A DNA stretch of 64,000 nt from the NCBI GenBank assembly GCA_020629035.1, contig JAHDEC010000004.1, forward strand, positions 62,001 through 126,000, written 5' to 3'. The notes below the pieces were generated by a model. It did no database searches, had not been told where the DNA came from, and worked only from the letters and a program-made list of their open reading frames with translations. The stretch is from Saprospiraceae bacterium (GTDB lineage: Bacteria; Bacteroidota; Bacteroidia; Chitinophagales; Saprospiraceae). Positions 63,237 to 64,000 of the stretch are shown here, one piece after another (positions within the stretch are counted from its first letter, which is position 1; every line of letters begins with the position of its first letter). The position numbers were made by a program, and so were the translations under genes.

Positions 63237-64000
63237 TTATAGTTTAATAATCTTTTTTGTAAACAGCATTTTCCCATTTTCTTCAATACTTAAGAGGTAT
63301 ATTCCTGGATCCAAAGTGCTCGTATTTAAATTAGTTTTATCGTCTGATAATAATTTTTTCACTACCAACTTTCCATCCAATGTATTCAATCTTATGCTTG
63401 TTCTTAGATTAGGTTTCACGGATGTTTTTATGCTTAATGTATTCTGCACAGGATTAGGAAACACTTGGAAGTTTAATGAACTCGACTGGACTACATCAGA
63501 TATATCTAGCGAAAGCGTTTTACACGAAATATCAATCCCAAATTGGTTAGAAACCTCCAGGCATATTTCATAGTTTCCATTTTCTTCAAAGGCATGTACT
63601 GGGTCAAGTGCTTGTGATGATGAATTATCACCAAATGTCCATTTCCATTCTTCTGGTGCTCCGTAAGACAAATTAACAAACTCAAATTTAAATGCATTTA
63701 CACTGTCAGGTGCTATCCTAAACTTACTTACTGGAATATTATCAATACCCAGCGTGTCGCATTCACTGCCATCAACAGGCCCTAATTTTAGATTTAATTG
63801 GTTAGGTACGGTTTGAGAAAAAACAGTATTACACCAAAGGGCATTGTTTTCAAAGTTACTGTCCTTGTTTCTTTTATGAGGACTATGAAGAACATGAATA
63901 TTTTGATTACTCGAACTTCCTGGGACACAATAAATCTTACCATTAGGCGCAGTCCATAAATAGCCTAAATTGTTATCCCAAAACCCATCGTATTCAGTCC
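63237..64000 (-). CDS. PKD-domain T9SS surface protein, 5' end outside window
   Basis: The frame is open from the window edge at 64000 to the stop at 63237, about 254 codons; the start is missing, and the ORF seen from a TTG at 63671 is only its end. The first part has APNGKIYCVPG and NIHVLHSP motifs typical of large surface proteins in this group, where such segments follow repeated 'APDGKIY' propeller-like units. A PKD domain (WKWTFGDNSSSQ, ENGNYEICLEVSN) lies next. The last 80 residues are a T9SS type A sorting domain (VFPNPVQNTLSI, LDPGIYLLSIEENG). Likely exported to the cell surface by the machinery that includes SprA. Confidence 0.85.
   Translation of the reverse strand, partial: TEYDGFWDNNLGYLWTAPNGKIYCVPGSSSNQNIHVLHSPHKRNKDSNFENNALWCNTVFSQTVPNQLNLKLGPVDGSECDTLGIDNIPVSKFRIAPDSVNAFKFEFVNLSYGAPEEWKWTFGDNSSSQALDPVHAFEENGNYEICLEVSNQFGIDISCKTLSLDISDVVQSSSLNFQVFPNPVQNTLSIKTSVKPNLRTSIRLNTLDGKLVVKKLLSDDKTNLNTSTLDPGIYLLSIEENGKMLFTKKIIKL

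Noticed and set aside
1-64000. CRISPR arrays, tRNA, rRNA and insertion sequences
   Set aside because: I saw no regularly spaced direct repeats, no tRNA-like cloverleaf, no rRNA sequence and no transposase gene or terminal repeats.

Overview
The window is AT-rich chromosomal DNA from a free-living member of the Bacteroidota, most likely a saprospirian-type lineage. The evidence is a giant SprA translocon gene of the type IX secretion system (T9SS), three proteins with T9SS C-terminal sorting domains, a fused MurF-alanine racemase, a long PurF-like amidotransferase, and -7 promoter boxes of the TAnnTTTG type. There are no rRNA or tRNA genes, CRISPR arrays, insertion sequences or prophage signatures that I can see. 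Gene density is high. Nearly everything looks like vertically inherited housekeeping or envelope function.

Layout. 1-4.6 kb: an unknown secreted protein, then a minus-strand run reading xerD, an Ig-like lipoprotein, lptB and two tiny lipoproteins. 4.6-13.9 kb: a glutamate synthase-like FMN protein facing the 7.6-kb sprA gene, with a shared bidirectional terminator. 14-18.4 kb: ruvA diverging from purD, followed by murF-alr, which has no canonical start codon. 18.5-22.7 kb: three parvulin/SurA-type periplasmic folding genes in a row. 22.7-23.2 kb: the only long gene-free stretch, holding a strong terminator without an obvious gene. 23.2-27.5 kb: pth diverging from a tightly coupled run of class V aminotransferase, VanZ-like, DinB-like and radical SAM/SPASM genes. 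27.6-38 kb: TPR protein, OmpA/PD40 protein, rlmD, a small unknown, an MtfA-like protein with a degraded zinc site, recQ, an unknown membrane protein and glpK.

38-41.3 kb: hmgA and fahA (tyrosine/homogentisate breakdown) and a T9SS cargo protein. 41.4-45 kb: a minus-strand run of lipoprotein, M14 carboxypeptidase with T9SS tail, and methyltransferase. 45.2-47 kb: a BlaI/BlaR1-type repressor-sensor pair with a palindromic operator candidate; the sensor ends in a TonB-like domain. 47-51.9 kb: a minus-strand run of a 101-aa protein, mutL, two rhomboid proteases and an endonuclease/exonuclease/phosphatase-fold protein. 52-64 kb: a PurF-like enzyme, SPOR protein, SRAP/YedK DNA-repair protein, thiL, RluA-type pseudouridine synthase with an overlooked 42-aa ORF in front, a Do-like protease with a clear terminator, comF, DinB-like protein, a three-gene minus-strand overlap group (conserved unknown, VanY-type peptidase, thioredoxin-like protein), RluE-type pseudouridine synthase, and the 3' part of a PKD/T9SS surface protein running off the window.

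I found no clear new multi-gene system. The observations most worth a second look are the missing start codon of murF-alr, the repressor/sensor/operator arrangement at 45.2 kb, the orphan terminator at 22.9 kb, the aminotransferase-radical SAM operon, and two enzymes whose catalytic motifs look degraded (MtfA-like, MutL).
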